DNA of 64,000 bases from a gamma proteobacterium HdN1 (GTDB lineage Bacteria; Pseudomonadota; Gammaproteobacteria; Pseudomonadales; Ketobacteraceae), in assembly GCA_000198515.1 (NCBI GenBank), contig FP929140.1, positions 1,090,527-1,154,526 on the forward strand. Reading direction: 5' to 3'. Below are positions 1 through 13,417 of this stretch, piece after piece. Numbering within the stretch: the stretch's first letter is position 1; the number at the start of each line of letters is the position of its first letter. The notes beneath the pieces were generated by a model. That model was given only the letters and a program-made list of their open reading frames with translations. It was not told where the DNA came from and did not search any database. The translations under genes and the position numbers were made by a program.

Positions 1-1465
<1,465 letters not shown>

Positions 1466-1551
1466 AATAAAGCCTGAAAGCGCAAGTACTCACACTCATT
1501 ACTGTTAAAACGAATTGTCAGCTTGGGCTGAGACTCAGGTTGTAAGGCATT

Positions 1552-1628
<77 letters not shown>

Positions 1629-1642
1629 GTGTTTTGGAGAAT

Positions 1643-1718
1643 GGGGCCATAGCTCAGCTGGGAGAGCGCCTGCTTTGCACGCAGGAGGTCAGGAGTTCGA
1701 TCCTCCTTGGCTCCACCA
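1643..1718 (+). tRNA. tRNA-Ala (TGC)
   Basis: A 76-base cloverleaf 14 bases after tRNA-Ile. The acceptor stem GGGGCCA (1643-1649) pairs with TGGCTCC (1708-1714). The anticodon TGC is at 1676-1678 inside the loop TTTGCAC, and CCA is encoded at 1716-1718. Confidence 0.98.
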
Positions 1719-1730
1719 GATTGGGGGTTT

Positions 1731-1758
1731 GGAAGGAAGTGTATCGGAAGGAAGTGTA
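1731..1758 (+). repeat. 13-bp direct repeat in the rRNA spacer
   Basis: GGAAGGAAGTGTA occurs at 1731-1743 and again at 1746-1758, followed by looser purine-rich echoes (AAGGCAAAAGGTGTAAGGTAAAAGG). It lies just after tRNA-Ala in the 1719-2066 spacer, which holds no gene but contains the boxA described separately. Confidence 0.8.
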
Positions 1759-1902
1759 AAGGCAAAAGGTGTAAGGTAAAAGGGTTAGAAAATAGAACCA
1801 AGCTTTCGATGTTTTTTTGAGAAAGAGATTTTGAAGAAACGGCGTTAAGAAAGAGAGTTTGTTTCTAGTTTTTTAGCTGGAACCACAGGAAGCCCCTGTG
1901 AG

Positions 1903-1914
1903 TGTTCTTTAACA
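1903..1914 (+). promoter_or_regulatory. boxA-like antitermination site before 23S
   Basis: TGTTCTTTAACA differs at one base from the E. coli rRNA boxA TGCTCTTTAACA. It sits about 150 bases before 23S, where the spacer boxA of rRNA operons is expected. The expected role is loading of NusB/NusE so that the long transcript escapes Rho termination. Confidence 0.75.
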
Positions 1915-2054
1915 GGTAGGATAATGAGAAGAGCTTGCAATCATTGCATTCGAAAGGATGTAGGGGATTGCAAGAGTAAAGAGTTAAAGATCAAGCGATC
2001 TTGGATCTGAACAAAGGCGATAGAGATAGCAAGTTTGCGAAGACATGCCCTTTT

Positions 2055-2066
2055 TTAGGGTTATAT

Positions 2067-2074
<8 letters not shown>
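2055..2074 (+). other. 23S processing stem, 5' arm
   Basis: Bases 2055-2074 are the exact reverse complement of 4948-4967, giving a perfect 20-bp helix that joins the two ends of 23S. This is the usual RNase III processing stem; its mate is the next entry. Confidence 0.85.
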
Positions 2075-4947
<2,873 letters not shown>

Positions 4948-4955
<8 letters not shown>

Positions 4956-4967
4956 ATATAACCCTAA
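4948..4967 (+). other. 23S processing stem, 3' arm
   Basis: This 20-base arm pairs without mismatch with 2055-2074 across the mature 23S ends. RNase III is expected to cut within this helix. Confidence 0.85.
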
Positions 4968-5098
4968 GCGAGGTTATGTGCATTCAGGCCTGCTACGAAA
5001 TTGCCTTTAGAACAAGGCGCTTGATCGACTCGATCTTCTCATCTTACCGAATTCGGGTGTAGACGTTTCCTTCGGGAGACGCAATACACCCAACCGTT

Positions 5099-5216
5099 TG
5101 CCTGACGAATATAGAGCAGTGGCCCCACCTGATCCCATCCCGAACTCAGAAGTGAAACGCTGCATCGCCGATGGTAGTGTGGGGTCTCCCCATGTGAGAG
5201 TAGGACATTGTCAGGT
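5099..5216 (+). rRNA. rrf: 5S ribosomal RNA
   Basis: A 118-base 5S. The ends GCCTGAC (5100-5106) and GTCAGGT (5210-5216) pair. The conserved core CCGAACTCAGAAGTGAAAC and the GATGGTAGTGTGGGG arm are present. It lies about 140 bases after 23S, as the last RNA of the operon; no extra distal tRNA follows. Confidence 0.97.
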
Positions 5217-5224
5217 CCTTATTG

Positions 5225-5260
5225 AAAACGCCTCAGTCTCTTGGACTGGGGCGTTTTTTT
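5225..5260 (+). terminator. Terminator of the rRNA operon
   Basis: ACGCCTCAGTC (5228-5238) pairs with GACTGGGGCGT (5244-5254) around a short loop and is followed by seven T. It is a strong Rho-independent terminator directly after 5S. The left flank has four A, so it may also work weakly for the acyltransferase transcript arriving from the right. Bases 5261-5489 beyond it show no gene. Confidence 0.9.
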
Positions 5261-5489
5261 ATGCGCCGAGGTTCTTGAAAAACGCGCGGGCAACGCGGAA
5301 ACATGAAATTTCTCACAAGCAGTCTCGGGCTGGACGATTTCTCGGGACACAAGTGCTCTCGAAACTTAGAAGGACGACGCCCTTGAAGGCGTGTTGCACT
5401 ATTCGCCCTGCTGTTTCGGAATTGCGCAGTACGCGAGCCAGTCTGGTAGTTTGTTTGTCGTGCTTGAGATGCTTTGAGGGGCGGATCCG

Positions 5490-6392
5490 CTAATAGGGGC
5501 CTCTACCGGTTGGCTGGTGTTTGAAACGCCGGTGCACCCACAGATACTGTTCAGGTTGAGGGAGAATATAGCTCTCAATTGTTTTATTAATGAGTATTGT
5601 GTCAGCAAGCTCATCCCCGCTTGGAAAAGGCGATAGTGGGGGGCCGAACACGATCTGGTAGCGGCCTTTAGGGAAGCGGTAATGTGCGCATGGGATTACG
5701 ACAGCTTTTCCCATTTGGGCCAACCTGCTTGTCGTGGTAAGGGTGGCGGCTGTCTGACCAAAAAATGGCACATAGACTGCGTGTTCGCGCCCATAATCTT
5801 GGTCTGGGGCATACCAGACGATTTCCCCTTTTCTTAATTTACGCACCATTTGGCGCATGTCTTCTCTAGGGATGTTGTGGATGTTGTGGCCTCTTCCTTT
5901 GCAGATGGCCCAGTCAATTACTGGGTGGTTGTTGGGTCGGTAGACCGCGTTAAAATCAAGCACTTGTCCTAATAGCCGGCTAGCGATGTCGATACTATTG
6001 AAGTGCATTCCTAACAGGATGATCCCACTGCCTTGTGCTTGTGCGTCTTTCAAATGGTGTTCGCCGATTATTTCTAGGCGCTTTCTTAGATCTACTCTGT
6101 GGTTAAAGTATGTGCCGGCGGTTTCTACGATGGCTTCTCCAGCGCTGATAATGGAATCGCGAGCAAGCTTATTCTGTTGCTTTGAAGATAAGCCAGGGAA
6201 GCATAGGCGTATGTTTGTTTTTGCAATGTGGCTTCGGCGCTTTGCTAAATACCAAGCACCATGGCCGAGGATGCGACCGATTGCGAGAAGTGAGTTCCAC
6301 GGAAGTTGGCCTATGAGCCAGAAAATTGCAACGCCTAACCATGCTGGCCAGTATTGCGGTGCGTAGAGGCTTTTGCCGTTCATTTTTGCCAT
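5490..6392 (-). CDS. LpxL/HtrB-family lipid A acyltransferase
   Basis: A 300-residue membrane-anchored acyltransferase of the LpxL/LpxM family, which moves an acyl chain from acyl-ACP to Kdo2-lipid IVA at the inner membrane. The catalytic HX4D motif is H130-D135 in GMHFNSID. A hydrophobic N-terminal anchor covers residues 16-37, and the family's C-terminal YLWVHRRFK signature is present. Length is normal for the family. Whether it adds the lauroyl or the myristoyl chain, or is a late acyltransferase of another kind, cannot be told from sequence. It sits alone between the rRNA terminator and an HDOD gene 102 bases upstream. An alternative start is Met4. Confidence 0.88.
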   Translation of the reverse strand: MAKMNGKSLYAPQYWPAWLGVAIFWLIGQLPWNSLLAIGRILGHGAWYLAKRRSHIAKTNIRLCFPGLSSKQQNKLARDSIISAGEAIVETAGTYFNHRVDLRKRLEIIGEHHLKDAQAQGSGIILLGMHFNSIDIASRLLGQVLDFNAVYRPNNHPVIDWAICKGRGHNIHNIPREDMRQMVRKLRKGEIVWYAPDQDYGREHAVYVPFFGQTAATLTTTSRLAQMGKAVVIPCAHYRFPKGRYQIVFGPPLSPFPSGDELADTILINKTIESYILPQPEQYLWVHRRFKHQPTGRGPY

Positions 6393-6494
6393 GACTTTCC
6401 TTGGCTTGGGTTACGGTTGAAAGGGCGTCCTGTATTTGCGGAAGGGTGTGCTGGAAGAGAGGTTGCGTCGATTGCGTTAGCGTGTACAAACGGC

Positions 6495-7334
6495 TTATTT
6501 TAGCATCATGGTTGCACCTGAGAGGGCTTCACCAAGGTCTTCGCTTTGCTCTGGGGAGCCGATTTCTATGCCTATGCGTGCAAATGCAGGAATTTTTTTC
6601 CAATCCATTCGTGTGTAAGGATGGTCGGTGTTGAGGTAGGACTGAAGGTTTGCGACCATGACTAGGTCGGTGTAGTCTGCTTTTCCTGATTCGTTTCCGC
6701 GGTCGAATTTTAGGTAATAGCGTGGGACGATGACGAGTTCACTAGGAAAGCCCCATTTTTCTAGGATTTTCGTACCGACAAAGGGGTGGATCTTCTCCGC
6801 AAGCTTTTCTAGCGTGATTGGGTCGATGTTGAGGCTGGATTCTTCGGCGTAGGTAAGAATGGGGAGAATGCCGATTTCATGTATCATTCCTGCAAGCAGG
6901 GCTTGGTCGGGCTTTAGGTGCGGCGCGTAATGGCGGCATAGTACGTGGGCGATGCCGGCGACTTCGGTTGCGTGTGACCAAGATTTTCGCATGGCTTTGT
7001 CGACCACGTCCGAGGTGGCTTGGAACATCTGTTCCATTGCGAGCCCTGTGATTAGGTTGCAAATGCAGGTCAGCCCTAAGCGTGAAATCGCCATTTGAAT
7101 ATCGGTGATTTCGCGAGGGCCGCGCATCAGCGGGCTGTTTGCTACTTTGATGATTCGAGCGGACATAGCCGGGTCGTTGTTGATCGCTTTTGCGATATCA
7201 CCTGACGATGAATCTGGGCTTTCTGCGATTTCGCGTGCGCGCAGTGCAATTTCCGGAAGCGTCGGAAGGATTAGTTTGTCGTTTTGTATCAAATCAATCA
7301 GCTGTTTGAATACGGCTTCTTCTATTCCGGCCAT
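6495..7334 (-). CDS. HDOD-domain signalling protein
   Basis: A 279-residue soluble protein made almost entirely of one HDOD domain (about residues 14-215). It shows the typical start LPTLPEIA, the helix NNDPAMSARIIKVANSP and a late HEIG segment in place of the catalytic HD pair. HDOD proteins are non-catalytic relatives of HD-GYP phosphodiesterases that act in signalling, chemotaxis or motility through protein contacts. It has no partner domain, so the partner is unknown. It shares direction with ygfZ, 99 bases upstream. Confidence 0.88.
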   Translation of the reverse strand: MAGIEEAVFKQLIDLIQNDKLILPTLPEIALRAREIAESPDSSSGDIAKAINNDPAMSARIIKVANSPLMRGPREITDIQMAISRLGLTCICNLITGLAMEQMFQATSDVVDKAMRKSWSHATEVAGIAHVLCRHYAPHLKPDQALLAGMIHEIGILPILTYAEESSLNIDPITLEKLAEKIHPFVGTKILEKWGFPSELVIVPRYYLKFDRGNESGKADYTDLVMVANLQSYLNTDHPYTRMDWKKIPAFARIGIEIGSPEQSEDLGEALSGATMMLK

Positions 7335-7433
7335 GTGGCTTGTACTCTTTGCGGTGATTCCCAGTCTGCTTGCATGCCCTTCTAGTTATAGCATAGAGGT
7401 GGGGTTCTGCATGGCTGCTGCAGTTGTTTTCGA

Positions 7434-8567
7434 TTATTCCGTCGAATCTAGGGAGGTTACTTGGTTGGGAAGCGGGTGTGGAGTCAGGGTTGCAGGGGTG
7501 TCTCCGCTAAGTGTTTGTAAGGTCGAGCTGTTGAGGGCGGTTTGCTTTGTGACGAGTAAAACATCGTAGTTGGCTTCGCCGGTTCGTGCGATGTGGACGA
7601 TGTAGCCGATGGTTTCACCGTGGAGGTCTTTAACTGCTTCGCCGATCATGGGAGAAACCTTGGATTGCCACTGAAAGCGGTAGGTACGATATTTTGGTGT
7701 CCCCTTGAAGTGCAGGCGGGCAATGATTTCTTGCCCTTTATAGCAGCCTTTTTTGAAGTTGATGGCGTTGAGCTGATCGTAGTTGAGCTCTTGGGGAATG
7801 AATTTGTCTTGGGTGTTTGGGTGGATGTGTGCTTGGCCTAGCTCCGACAGGCAGCGTTGCCAGCCTTCTAGGCCGCTAGCGAGTGCGGTTGTTGGCCATT
7901 GTGATTGCAGTTCTTTGGAGCGTTTGGGTGTGGTGATGATCAGCCACAGTGGAAGGTCTGCATCTAGAAGGCTGATTTTATCGCTCTGTGACGATTGCGT
8001 AAGTCCATAAGGCGTTTCTTGTACAGGTAAGTTTACGCGTTCACACCAGCTTTTTGCGTCGCGACCACCGATCATGAGTGCTTGAAATGCGTCGCTTGCA
8101 TCGCTGAGTTCGACCTTTGCGAACATGGCGTATTTGGCCAGCGCTTGCTGGGTTGGTGCAGTCATACCGGGGGGAAGAAGCATGACAAAACTGGTTGTTG
8201 AGGTGGGGTTTGCCTCGGATGCTTCTTTGGGTTCGGTTTTGGGGGCCTCGGGTTTTGAGGTTTCTGCTGGGGTGCTAGTTCTGTCTAGAAACCCCAAAAA
8301 GCTCGCCTGTATGCGCCCCTTGGCGGTGCAGTGAGCGCCGAGTCGGAGGTGGCCATTGGCGATTTCGCGTATGTCGCAGGTTACTTGGCCTTGTAAAAAG
8401 CTTGCGGCATCGGGGCCGCTGATTCGCAAGAACTCCCAGTGCTCGCCGAGGGCGAGATAAAGGGGTGGGGTAGTGCCTTCCGATGGGCTGGAGCGGTCGG
8501 CGCGGATGCTTGGTAGCCACGGGCTTAGGGTGTGTAGTGTGGTATCTGCATTGTTCATGGGGGGCAT
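7434..8567 (-). CDS. ygfZ: YgfZ, folate-binding Fe-S maintenance protein
   Basis: A GcvT-like protein of the YgfZ family, which binds folate and supports the assembly or repair of some Fe-S enzymes. The diagnostic motif KGCYKGQE is at residues 273-280, with conserved Cys275. The N-terminal folate-binding part starts at about residue 37 (LALGEHWEFLRISGPDAASF). Residues 97-125 form an odd insert rich in Pro, Glu, Lys and Thr that breaks the N-terminal domain; at 377 residues the protein is longer than the usual 320 or so. It is divergent from sdhE, as in many gammaproteobacteria. Confidence 0.92.
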   Translation of the reverse strand: MPPMNNADTTLHTLSPWLPSIRADRSSPSEGTTPPLYLALGEHWEFLRISGPDAASFLQGQVTCDIREIANGHLRLGAHCTAKGRIQASFLGFLDRTSTPAETSKPEAPKTEPKEASEANPTSTTSFVMLLPPGMTAPTQQALAKYAMFAKVELSDASDAFQALMIGGRDAKSWCERVNLPVQETPYGLTQSSQSDKISLLDADLPLWLIITTPKRSKELQSQWPTTALASGLEGWQRCLSELGQAHIHPNTQDKFIPQELNYDQLNAINFKKGCYKGQEIIARLHFKGTPKYRTYRFQWQSKVSPMIGEAVKDLHGETIGYIVHIARTGEANYDVLLVTKQTALNSSTLQTLSGDTPATLTPHPLPNQVTSLDSTE

Positions 8568-8645
8568 TTGTTTCCATCGGCAACAAACAGATTTGCATGG
8601 GCAAACTGCTTCGTGTGGGTTGGGGTGCCGATCTTGTCGGTTTGG

Positions 8646-8674
8646 GTTACATGTATGAGTTGGCTCGTTATAAT
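8646..8674 (+). promoter_or_regulatory. Candidate sigma-70 promoter for sdhE-ygfX
   Basis: A perfect -10 TATAAT is at 8669-8674, and GTTACA at 8646-8651 (four of six matches to TTGACA) lies 17 bases before it. Transcription would start about 65 bases ahead of the sdhE start codon, in the divergent region shared with ygfZ. Confidence 0.5.
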
Positions 8675-8747
8675 TGCCTCGAATTATCGCGCGTTTAGCG
8701 ATGGAATGGTGGACTGTTGTGTGGATATTTTTTTGGGGGGATGGTAG

Positions 8748-9008
8748 ATGGATTCGGGTGAGTTTAATCCGGGGCGCATTCGTTGGGATTGTCGCAGGGG
8801 GATTAAGGAAGCAGAGTATTTGCTGTTGCCTTTTTTCGATCGCTATTTTGCGGATTTGACTTTGGAGCAGAAGCGCGCGTTTGTGTTGCTTTTGAAGGAG
8901 CAGGATGTCGATTTGTTTGAGTGGTTTACGTTGCGCTCTGAACCTGAGGATGAGGTGTTGCGTAATATGGTGAGGCTGATTATGGATCGCTGCGCCAGTT
9001 CAAGTTGA
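8748..9008 (+). CDS. sdhE: SdhE, succinate dehydrogenase FAD assembly factor
   Basis: An 86-residue YgfY/SdhE protein that helps attach FAD covalently to the flavoprotein subunit of succinate dehydrogenase. The RGxxE motif that contacts SdhA is intact (RRGIKE, residues 16-21), followed by the helical PFFDRYFADLT and DVDLFEWF segments. Length is normal. The ATG at 8748 follows a G-rich ribosome binding site at 8735-8744. It heads a two-gene unit with ygfX and lies two genes from nadB, another FAD enzyme. Confidence 0.93.
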   Translation: MDSGEFNPGRIRWDCRRGIKEAEYLLLPFFDRYFADLTLEQKRAFVLLLKEQDVDLFEWFTLRSEPEDEVLRNMVRLIMDRCASSS

Positions 9009-9052
9009 GGCGCGGCGTTGGTCGCACTTGTTGATTCATTGGCCGCATACTC

Positions 9053-9757
9053 GTGTTGGATCTACGGCGGCTGATTTTTCGAGAAGTAGTTTGTTTTGGA
9101 GATATTTTGAGAGCTCGCTCTCAAAGGAAGGATCGTGTGGGTGTAAGGATTAAGCCGTTGCAGGAGGCGGGTGCAAGCACGAAAACGTTGGTAGAAGTTG
9201 GAGAGCTTGAGGTTAGAGGGCTTGACGTTAGAGAGCTTGAGGTTAGAGAGGACGTCGCGGAAAGTGTGCCCCGTATTGTGGAAACAGTTCGGGGTGGTTT
9301 TAGTGCGAGTCTGCAGGATGCTAATTTTGACGATGTTTTGCCAATACGTTCTGATTTACCGCTGATTTGCGCGCTGCTTGTTGTTGCGGTTGCAATGGTT
9401 CCGATTTTTTGGTGGATGGATTTGGTCGGTGTTGCGTCTCTCATGGCGGGCGCTTTTACGCTAGAAGCTGTATTTGCTTTGCGGAGGCATCAGCAGGATC
9501 CGATGGCGTTGTGTCGCCAAGGTTTGTGTTGGTGGTGGGTGGAGCGCTCGGGTGAGATTAGTGGGCCCTATTGGTTGGCTGAGGACACGCGCATTAGTGG
9601 GGTATGGATTGCGCTTTGCTTACGTGATTCTAAGAAACGTAAGCGCCGAGTATTCTTGATTCGTTGGCGCTTGGAGCCTGAACCTTGGCGGAAGCTGATG
9701 TGGCATATCCAAGCGCATCACAATAAGCTTGCGAAAGCACGAAATATGAAAATGTAG
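9053..9757 (+). CDS. YgfX-like membrane protein with a repeat-bearing N-terminal extension
   Basis: The C-terminal half (from about residue 100) looks like YgfX/CptA: two membrane helices (about 102-120 and 123-142), then a soluble tail with WRLEPEPWRKLMWH. Position directly after sdhE supports this. The first 100 residues have no counterpart in E. coli YgfX and contain three copies of an ELEVR-like pentapeptide from a 15-bp DNA triplication. The start is uncertain: the 9053 codon is GTG, and the conserved part could begin much later. The exact role of YgfX is not settled (toxin-like in E. coli reports, or an SdhE partner). Confidence 0.65.
   Translation: MLDLRRLIFREVVCFGDILRARSQRKDRVGVRIKPLQEAGASTKTLVEVGELEVRGLDVRELEVREDVAESVPRIVETVRGGFSASLQDANFDDVLPIRSDLPLICALLVVAVAMVPIFWWMDLVGVASLMAGAFTLEAVFALRRHQQDPMALCRQGLCWWWVERSGEISGPYWLAEDTRISGVWIALCLRDSKKRKRRVFLIRWRLEPEPWRKLMWHIQAHHNKLAKARNMKM
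9201..9245 (+). repeat. 15-bp triplication inside ygfX
   Basis: Three tandem 15-bp units, 9201-9215 and 9231-9245 identical (GAGAGCTTGAGGTTA) and 9216-9230 with two changes. The unit is in frame and yields repeated ELEVR/GLDVR pentapeptides. Confidence 0.9.
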
Positions 9758-9789
9758 CGCCGCTGCTAGCAAGTGGCGGTGGTTCTACC

Positions 9790-11397
9790 TTAGGCGCGTA
9801 ATTCGGCTGCGGGTGTAAGAATGGAATCTTGGATTTGCGGTTGAAGATCTGGGTAGTCGAGAGTGAAGTGCAGCCCTCTGCTTTCTTTGCGTAGCATGGC
9901 GCAGCGAATGATCAGGTCGGCGATGACGGCAAGGTTGCGAAGCTCAAGTAAGTCGTTGGATACGCGGTAGTTGCCGTAGTATTCTTGGATTTCTCTTTGT
10001 AATAAATCAATGCGATGTTTGGCGCGCTCTAGGCGCTTGTTGGTACGTACGATGCCGACGTAGTCCCACATGAAGTGGCGTAGTTCGCTCCAGTTGTGGG
10101 AGATGACGACGTCTTCGTCGGAGTCGGTGACTTGGCTCTCGTCCCAGTTGGGAATTTGTGGCACTTTGGGTGCGTTATCGATTTTTGCGGCGATGTCTTT
10201 GGCGGCGGCGGTTGCAAACGCGAGGCATTCAAGGAGGGAGTTGCTGGCCATTCGGTTGGCGCCGTGTAGGCCAGTAAATGCGGTTTCTCCGGCGGCATAG
10301 AGACCTTCTAAGTCAGTTCTGCCCTTGAGGTCTGTCATTACGCCACCGCAGGTATAGTGGGCGGCCGGAACGACGGGGATGGCGTCGCGGGTAATGTCGA
10401 TGCCGATGCTTAGGCACTTTTCATAGACGGTGGGGAAGTGTGTTTTAATAAAATCGGCTGGCTTGTGGCTGATGTCGAGGTATAAGCAGTCTACGCCAAG
10501 GCGTTTGATTTCGTGGTCGATCGCACGGGCAACGATGTCGCGCGGGGCGAGTTCTGCGCGTTTGTCGAAGCGATGCATGAAGCGTTCGCCGTTGGGTAGC
10601 TTTAGGATGCCGCCTTCGCCTCGGACTGCTTCGGTGATTAGGAAGGAGCGTGAGTTTGGATGGTAGAGGCAGGTGGGGTGGAATTGGTTGAATTCCATGT
10701 TTGCGACGCGGCAGCCTGCGCGCCATGCCATCGCGATGCCGTCACCAGTCGCAACGTCGGGGTTGCTGGTGTAGAGGTAGGCTTTGCTTGCGCCGCCGGT
10801 TCCGAGCATTACGAAGGGGGCGGTGTGGGTTTCGACGTGGCCGGTTTTTAGATTGAGTACGTAGGCGCCCCAGACTCGGTTGGCTTGGGCGCCGAGTTTT
10901 TTGTTTGTGATGAGATCAATGGCAACGCGCGATTCGAGCAGTGTGATGTTGCTGCATTTGCGGGTGTTTTCAATGAGGGCTTCGGAGATGGCGAGGCCGG
11001 TTGCGTCTGCGACGTGGACAACGCGACGATGGCTATGGCCGCCTTCTTTGGTGAGGTGGATTTCTGGTTGGCCGCTGGCGTCTTCCTCGGTGCTGAAACG
11101 TACGCCGAGTTCTTGCAGCCAACGAATGGCTTGCGGGCCGCTTTCAACAGTGAAGCGTACTGCATCTTCGTGGCATAGGCCGCCGCCTGCGATCAGGGTG
11201 TCTTGAACGTGTGATTCCATGGAATCAGTGGCGTCCATGACGGCAGCGACTCCGCCCTGTGCGTAGAATGTGTTCGCCGCAGTGAGGCTGCCTTTGCTCA
11301 TCACGCAAATGTTCAGATGGCGGGGGAGTTTAAGTGCTGTGGTGAGGCCTGCGGCTCCACTGCCGATGATCAATACGTCGTGATGATGGGTGCTCAT
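9790..11397 (-). CDS. nadB: L-aspartate oxidase
   Basis: The FAD enzyme that oxidises L-aspartate to iminoaspartate, the first step of de novo NAD synthesis. It shows the dinucleotide-binding GSGAAG near the N-terminus, the EFNQFHPT and RGEGG active-site segments of the succinate dehydrogenase/fumarate reductase flavoprotein family, [10 protein letters not shown], and a C-terminal helical domain. I chose the ATG at 11397 ([12 protein letters not shown]) because the 29 codons before it begin with GTG and lack family similarity. It is convergent with ygfX. In Pseudomonas and E. coli this gene lies divergently next to rpoE; here rpoE is 46.7 kb away. Confidence 0.96.
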   Translation of the reverse strand: MSTHHHDVLIIGSGAAGLTTALKLPRHLNICVMSKGSLTAANTFYAQGGVAAVMDATDSMESHVQDTLIAGGGLCHEDAVRFTVESGPQAIRWLQELGVRFSTEEDASGQPEIHLTKEGGHSHRRVVHVADATGLAISEALIENTRKCSNITLLESRVAIDLITNKKLGAQANRVWGAYVLNLKTGHVETHTAPFVMLGTGGASKAYLYTSNPDVATGDGIAMAWRAGCRVANMEFNQFHPTCLYHPNSRSFLITEAVRGEGGILKLPNGERFMHRFDKRAELAPRDIVARAIDHEIKRLGVDCLYLDISHKPADFIKTHFPTVYEKCLSIGIDITRDAIPVVPAAHYTCGGVMTDLKGRTDLEGLYAAGETAFTGLHGANRMASNSLLECLAFATAAAKDIAAKIDNAPKVPQIPNWDESQVTDSDEDVVISHNWSELRHFMWDYVGIVRTNKRLERAKHRIDLLQREIQEYYGNYRVSNDLLELRNLAVIADLIIRCAMLRKESRGLHFTLDYPDLQPQIQDSILTPAAELRA

Positions 11398-11557
11398 GGC
11401 GGCAGTGAAATTCCTTGCAATGCAGTTGGCTGTGTCAAACCCGCGCCATTGTAGCACCGCATGCCGATGGCTGCGAGCGGTCACCTAGGCGACCGCTTGT
11501 GTGGAGCTCCAATTGCTGTACTGGAGCGTCTTGCCTCGTGGCGAATCAACGGATGCG

Positions 11558-12844
11558 TTAATTTGCCAGCGGTAGTTTTCGTGCGGCGGTTGCAATGGCG
11601 CGGAACATTTCGACATGTTGTACGGTGCGCTTAGATTCGTCGCTGCCGTAGTTAGGGTCGGCGGAAGTCTTGACGATGACGGTGTTGGTCATGGGTGATA
11701 CGAAGATGTATTGGCTGTATATGCCTTGGGCGAAATAGTCGCGTTGGGGGGAATCGGGAATCCACCATTGGTAGCCGTATCCGATGCTGCTGTCGGCGCT
11801 GCCGTTGAGCCCGGGGAGCAGGTGGGCGCTGTCCATGCTAAGAGAGGCGCTGATCCATGCATCGGGCACGATAGGCTTCCCGTTTAGCATGCCGTGGTCG
11901 AGGTAGAGTTGGCCGAGCTTGGCAAAATCCCGTAGGGTGGCATTTAGCCCTCCGAATCCCATTTCCATTCCGCTTGCGTCTACGATCCACCATGCGCTGT
12001 GTTCTGCGCCGAAGGGCTGCCAGAGCTTCTTCGACATATAGTCGGTAACGGATTCTCCGGTGGCGCCTTGCAGAACCATTGCGAGCACTTGCGTATCGAA
12101 GCTTGTATAGCGGCGGTAGGTGCCGGGCTCTTTTTCGTTGACGAGTTGTTTTGCGTAGTCATTAAAAGAATCGAAGAGGGCTGCTCTGCGTGCAAGCTGG
12201 ACGATGTCGGAGTTGGGGTCATCATAGTCTTCGTTAAAGCGAATGCCTGAAGACATCTGTAGAACGTTTTTCAGGCTTACGCCTTCGTAGCCGGTGCCTT
12301 TTAGTAGCGGTGCATATTCATCGACGGGGTCGTGTACGCTTTCAATTTTGCCTTCTTGAATTGCAATGCCGATCAGTGCGGAGATGAAGCTTTTGGCGAG
12401 TGACCACGAAATGTGGGCGTTATCTGCTTGGTTGCCGAGGTAGTATTGTTCAAAAACGATGCGGCCGTCTTGTGCTACTAAAAGCCCAGTGGTTTTGGTT
12501 TCTTGCAGCCATTCTTGGGTGTTAATGGTTTTTCCGAAAGCTTCAAAGCTCTCTGGGAGGGTGAGTGCGGGGCCATTCGGAAAAATATGCGGATGGCTGG
12601 CTGCTGGAAGTTCTTTTGTTCGGAAGATTTCCGGCATGTGGGTGAAGTTGTAAACGATCTCTTCAGGTGCAAATAGGTTGTTTGCTTTTTGAAGGCGAAT
12701 GATGGTGGGTTTGACCGATAGCGCAATGCCTGCGATCACGCAGCCGATGCCGATGAGTAGCACGAGTCTGCGAATATAGAGACCGGTTTTAGAAATAGAC
12801 TGAGGGGGGGCCTTGGATAGCGATTGCGAGGGCTTGACGGGCAC
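11558..12844 (-). CDS. Beta-lactamase-fold serine hydrolase, membrane anchored
   Basis: A 428-residue class C beta-lactamase-like hydrolase. The nucleophile motif SxxK is S148-L-A-K151 and the second motif is Y246-T-S248; GYGYQWW near residue 357 is typical of the esterase and amide-hydrolase members. A single hydrophobic helix (about residues 25-43) anchors it, with the enzyme probably in the periplasm. This group includes 6-aminohexanoate-dimer hydrolases and esterases. The substrate is unknown, and nothing suggests that it confers antibiotic resistance. Confidence 0.8.
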   Translation of the reverse strand: MPVKPSQSLSKAPPQSISKTGLYIRRLVLLIGIGCVIAGIALSVKPTIIRLQKANNLFAPEEIVYNFTHMPEIFRTKELPAASHPHIFPNGPALTLPESFEAFGKTINTQEWLQETKTTGLLVAQDGRIVFEQYYLGNQADNAHISWSLAKSFISALIGIAIQEGKIESVHDPVDEYAPLLKGTGYEGVSLKNVLQMSSGIRFNEDYDDPNSDIVQLARRAALFDSFNDYAKQLVNEKEPGTYRRYTSFDTQVLAMVLQGATGESVTDYMSKKLWQPFGAEHSAWWIVDASGMEMGFGGLNATLRDFAKLGQLYLDHGMLNGKPIVPDAWISASLSMDSAHLLPGLNGSADSSIGYGYQWWIPDSPQRDYFAQGIYSQYIFVSPMTNTVIVKTSADPNYGSDESKRTVQHVEMFRAIATAARKLPLAN

Positions 12845-13006
12845 GTCGGCGGCCTCCTGCCGTTGGGTGAGCGCGTTAGAATTTTATGGAAGTATAAAGC
12901 GTAGGAGGTGCGGATACTAGCACAGCAGGCGCCGAAACGCCTGCGTTGTGTTTCATATGATCCGCTTTGCTTGAGCGTGCAAATGCTGGTTGCGTGAGGG
13001 CTCTCG

Positions 13007-13378
13007 TTACGCTGCAGCGATAAAGATTCCAATGATGCAGGCGAATCCGATGATCCATACGGCGCTGCGTTGGGTGCCTTTTCCGGCAATATAGAGCGCG
13101 GCGAATACGATTCGGCTGATCAGGTAGCCGAGTGCTAGCAGGTTGACGGCGGTTTGGGGGCCGTTGATCATGTGGGCAATAATGACGGCGGATGCGAACA
13201 ATGGGAAACCTTCGAAGCCGTTGGCCATTGCTGCGACTGCGCGCGCGCGTTTTCCTTCGAGGTGAGAGAAATATTCGCGGGGGTTGTTGTTGTCAAAATC
13301 TTTGGAGGCTTTTGCGTAGGTACCGGAAATCATGGCGATAAGCCATGCAATGAGAATGCTCCAGAGTGCGAAAGTCAT
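13007..13378 (-). CDS. MAPEG-family membrane protein
   Basis: A 123-residue protein with four predicted membrane helices. The family signature is clear: NNPREYFSHLEGKRARA followed by ANGFEGFPLFASAV (residues 31-66). MAPEG proteins include membrane glutathione transferases and eicosanoid enzymes; bacterial short members are mostly uncharacterised. The ATG follows AAGGA with 7-base spacing on the minus strand. It lies between two hydrolase genes and has no obvious functional link to them. Confidence 0.85.
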   Translation of the reverse strand: MTFALWSILIAWLIAMISGTYAKASKDFDNNNPREYFSHLEGKRARAVAAMANGFEGFPLFASAVIIAHMINGPQTAVNLLALGYLISRIVFAALYIAGKGTQRSAVWIIGFACIIGIFIAAA

Positions 13379-13417
13379 GAGTTTGATCCTTGTTGTTCGG
13401 GGTGTTCGTTAGATTGT

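Noticed and set aside
5370-5400. Small hairpin ACGCCC/GGGCGT-like near 5380 as a second terminator
   Set aside because: The stem is only about 5 bp and has no T tract; the rRNA terminator at 5225-5260 already explains termination.
12736-13089. 117-residue minus-strand frame between the serine hydrolase and MAPEG genes
   Set aside because: It overlaps the ends of two well-supported genes in another frame and lacks a family signature.
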